Source: Syntrophaceae bacterium UBA6078
GTDB lineage: Bacteria > Desulfobacterota > Syntrophia > Syntrophales > UBA2210
DNA: 62,008 nt
Assembly (NCBI GenBank): GCA_002428735.1
Contig: DIXO01000021.1
Location: 1 to 62,008, forward strand
Direction: 5' to 3'
Shown here: one piece after another, positions 61,675 through 62,008 of the stretch
How positions within the stretch are numbered: the first letter of the stretch is position 1
Layout: each line of letters opens with the position of its first letter
Notes under the pieces: generated by a model
What the model was told of the DNA's origin: nothing
The model's input: the letters and a program-made list of their open reading frames with translations, nothing else
Databases searched by the model: none
Position numbers and translations under genes: made by a program

Positions 61675-61941
61675 ATGACGAAGCGCTTTCCTCAGTATCT
61701 CTCGGCCCCCCTGCAGGTGCTCTGGTTCGAGCCGGACGAACTGGGGGTCGTCTTCACCTGCTTTCTTTTCGCCCTGATCTACGGTTCTTTCTCCTGGGCG
61801 CTCCTCTTCATCGCGCCCTGGCAATACAGCCGGGCGAAAAAGAGGTACCCCAAGGGTTTCTTCCGGCATTTTCTCTACTTTGCCGGGATCACCAGGATGA
61901 AGGGATACCCGTCCTTTTTCGAAGAGAGGTTTTTCGAATGA
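61675..61941 (+). CDS. traL: TraL-like conjugation membrane protein
   Basis: An 88-aa protein with one to two membrane helices (LGVVFTCFLFALIYGSFSWALLF) and the TraL-like opening RFPQYLSAPLQVLWFEPDEL. TraL is an inner-membrane component of F-type mating-pair systems. Its stop overlaps the traE start (ATGA). Confidence 0.82.
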   Translation: MTKRFPQYLSAPLQVLWFEPDELGVVFTCFLFALIYGSFSWALLFIAPWQYSRAKKRYPKGFFRHFLYFAGITRMKGYPSFFEERFFE

Positions 61942-62008
61942 AGCTCGATCTCTTCCTGCAGAAGACTTCCAACATCGTCGCGGAGAACAGGCTTCTCAAG
62001 TTCGTGGT
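61938..62008 (+). CDS. traE: TraE-like protein, 5' end only
   Basis: Only 23 full codons are in the window (MKLDLFLQKTSN, then VAENRLLKFVV). The start overlaps the traL stop. Position after TraL and the opening residues fit TraE, a VirB8-like inner-membrane protein of F-type systems. It continues beyond the window. Confidence 0.65.
   Translation, partial: MKLDLFLQKTSNIVAENRLLKFV

Larger units (their letters stand above)
27049..62008. mobile_element. Integrative and conjugative element in tRNA-Leu (left part, right end outside window)
   Basis: Borders and content define it: integrase and Xis at the tRNA 3' end, partition genes, a replication-initiator-like gene, thiol-redox proteins, and at the right edge F-type conjugation genes (pilin-like, TraL, TraE). 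About 25 kb of defence-type cargo sits between the maintenance and transfer modules. Relaxase, coupling protein and most of the secretion system are not in the window and should follow to the right. No transposase is visible. Confidence 0.85.

Noticed and set aside
27071..62008. A second copy of the tRNA-Leu 3' end (attR) inside the window
   Set aside because: None noticed by eye, and transfer genes are cut by the right edge, so the element continues. A computed search would settle it.
1..62008. Insertion sequences or transposases
   Set aside because: No transposase motif or terminal inverted repeats with target duplication were seen.

Overview
The window is chromosomal DNA of a Gram-negative bacterium up to about 27.05 kb, followed by the left part of an integrated conjugative element that runs off the right edge. 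The chromosomal part has TonB-dependent uptake, lipoproteins, an L,D-transpeptidase and two cobalamin riboswitches. Together with moderately high G+C this suggests an anaerobic Desulfobacterota (deltaproteobacterial) lineage, possibly near the Syntrophia. That placement is inference from gene content; there is no rRNA in the window.

Chromosomal part (1-27,070). First come housekeeping and redox genes: a CoA-disulfide-reductase/rhodanese fusion, an M48 lipoprotein protease, a PfpI-family protein, a solitary hisF, an SDR dehydrogenase and an aminotransferase. A long corrinoid-salvage run follows (6.6-18.4 kb). It holds two cobalamin riboswitches, btuC, btuD, a BtuB-like receptor, two PP-loop enzymes, cobU, cobT, cobS, a CobC-like phosphatase, a BtuF-like binding protein and exbB-exbD-tonB. 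The second riboswitch is partly written inside the 3' end of btuD. No corrin-ring synthesis genes are present, so the run reads as uptake plus nucleotide-loop assembly from scavenged cobinamide. After a TPR-pyrE-DUF3047 trio comes a set recalling the Helicobacter/Campylobacter cell-shape genes: a YkuD enzyme with NTF2-like repeats (Csd6-like), a membrane coiled-coil protein, an M99-type carboxypeptidase (Csd4-like) and a bactofilin (CcmA-like). Endonuclease V, ribF and tRNA-Leu(CAG) close the chromosomal part.

Integrated element (27,049 to beyond 62,008). The tyrosine-integrase gene ends inside the 3' end of tRNA-Leu, which marks the left attachment site. Next, all on the minus strand, are XRE and Xis regulators, a ParM-like/ParR-like pair, a winged-helix protein, a VKOR-DsbA fusion, a MerR-like and a sigma-like regulator and a replication-initiator-like protein. 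At the right edge, on the plus strand, are an OmpA-like protein, a DsbC-like isomerase, a pilin-like protein, TraL and the start of TraE, i.e. an F-type type IV secretion system. The right attachment site lies outside the window.

Cargo (34.2-59.7 kb). The main cargo is one minus-strand run of twelve genes, probably a single operon starting near 54.8 kb. In transcription order: AlpA-like HTH, SNF2 helicase with DUF3883, DUF6978, DUF1828/1829, UvrD-type helicase, an unrecognised 439-aa protein, DUF1156 methyltransferase, OLD-family ATPase-TOPRIM nuclease, DUF499 ATPase, DUF4338 (DruA-like), NurA and HerA. Helicase, methylase and DUF499 ATPase match the set I recall as the Hma defence system. 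The OLD and UvrD proteins are the two components of Gabija. DUF4338 is the Druantia A family, and NurA-HerA is a DNA-end-resection pair. This composite is the best candidate for an undescribed defence system. Beside it is a second module: a Hel308/Ski2-like helicase divergent from a WYL regulator across a perfect 16-bp palindrome, followed by a protein resembling AcrVA2-type anti-CRISPRs.
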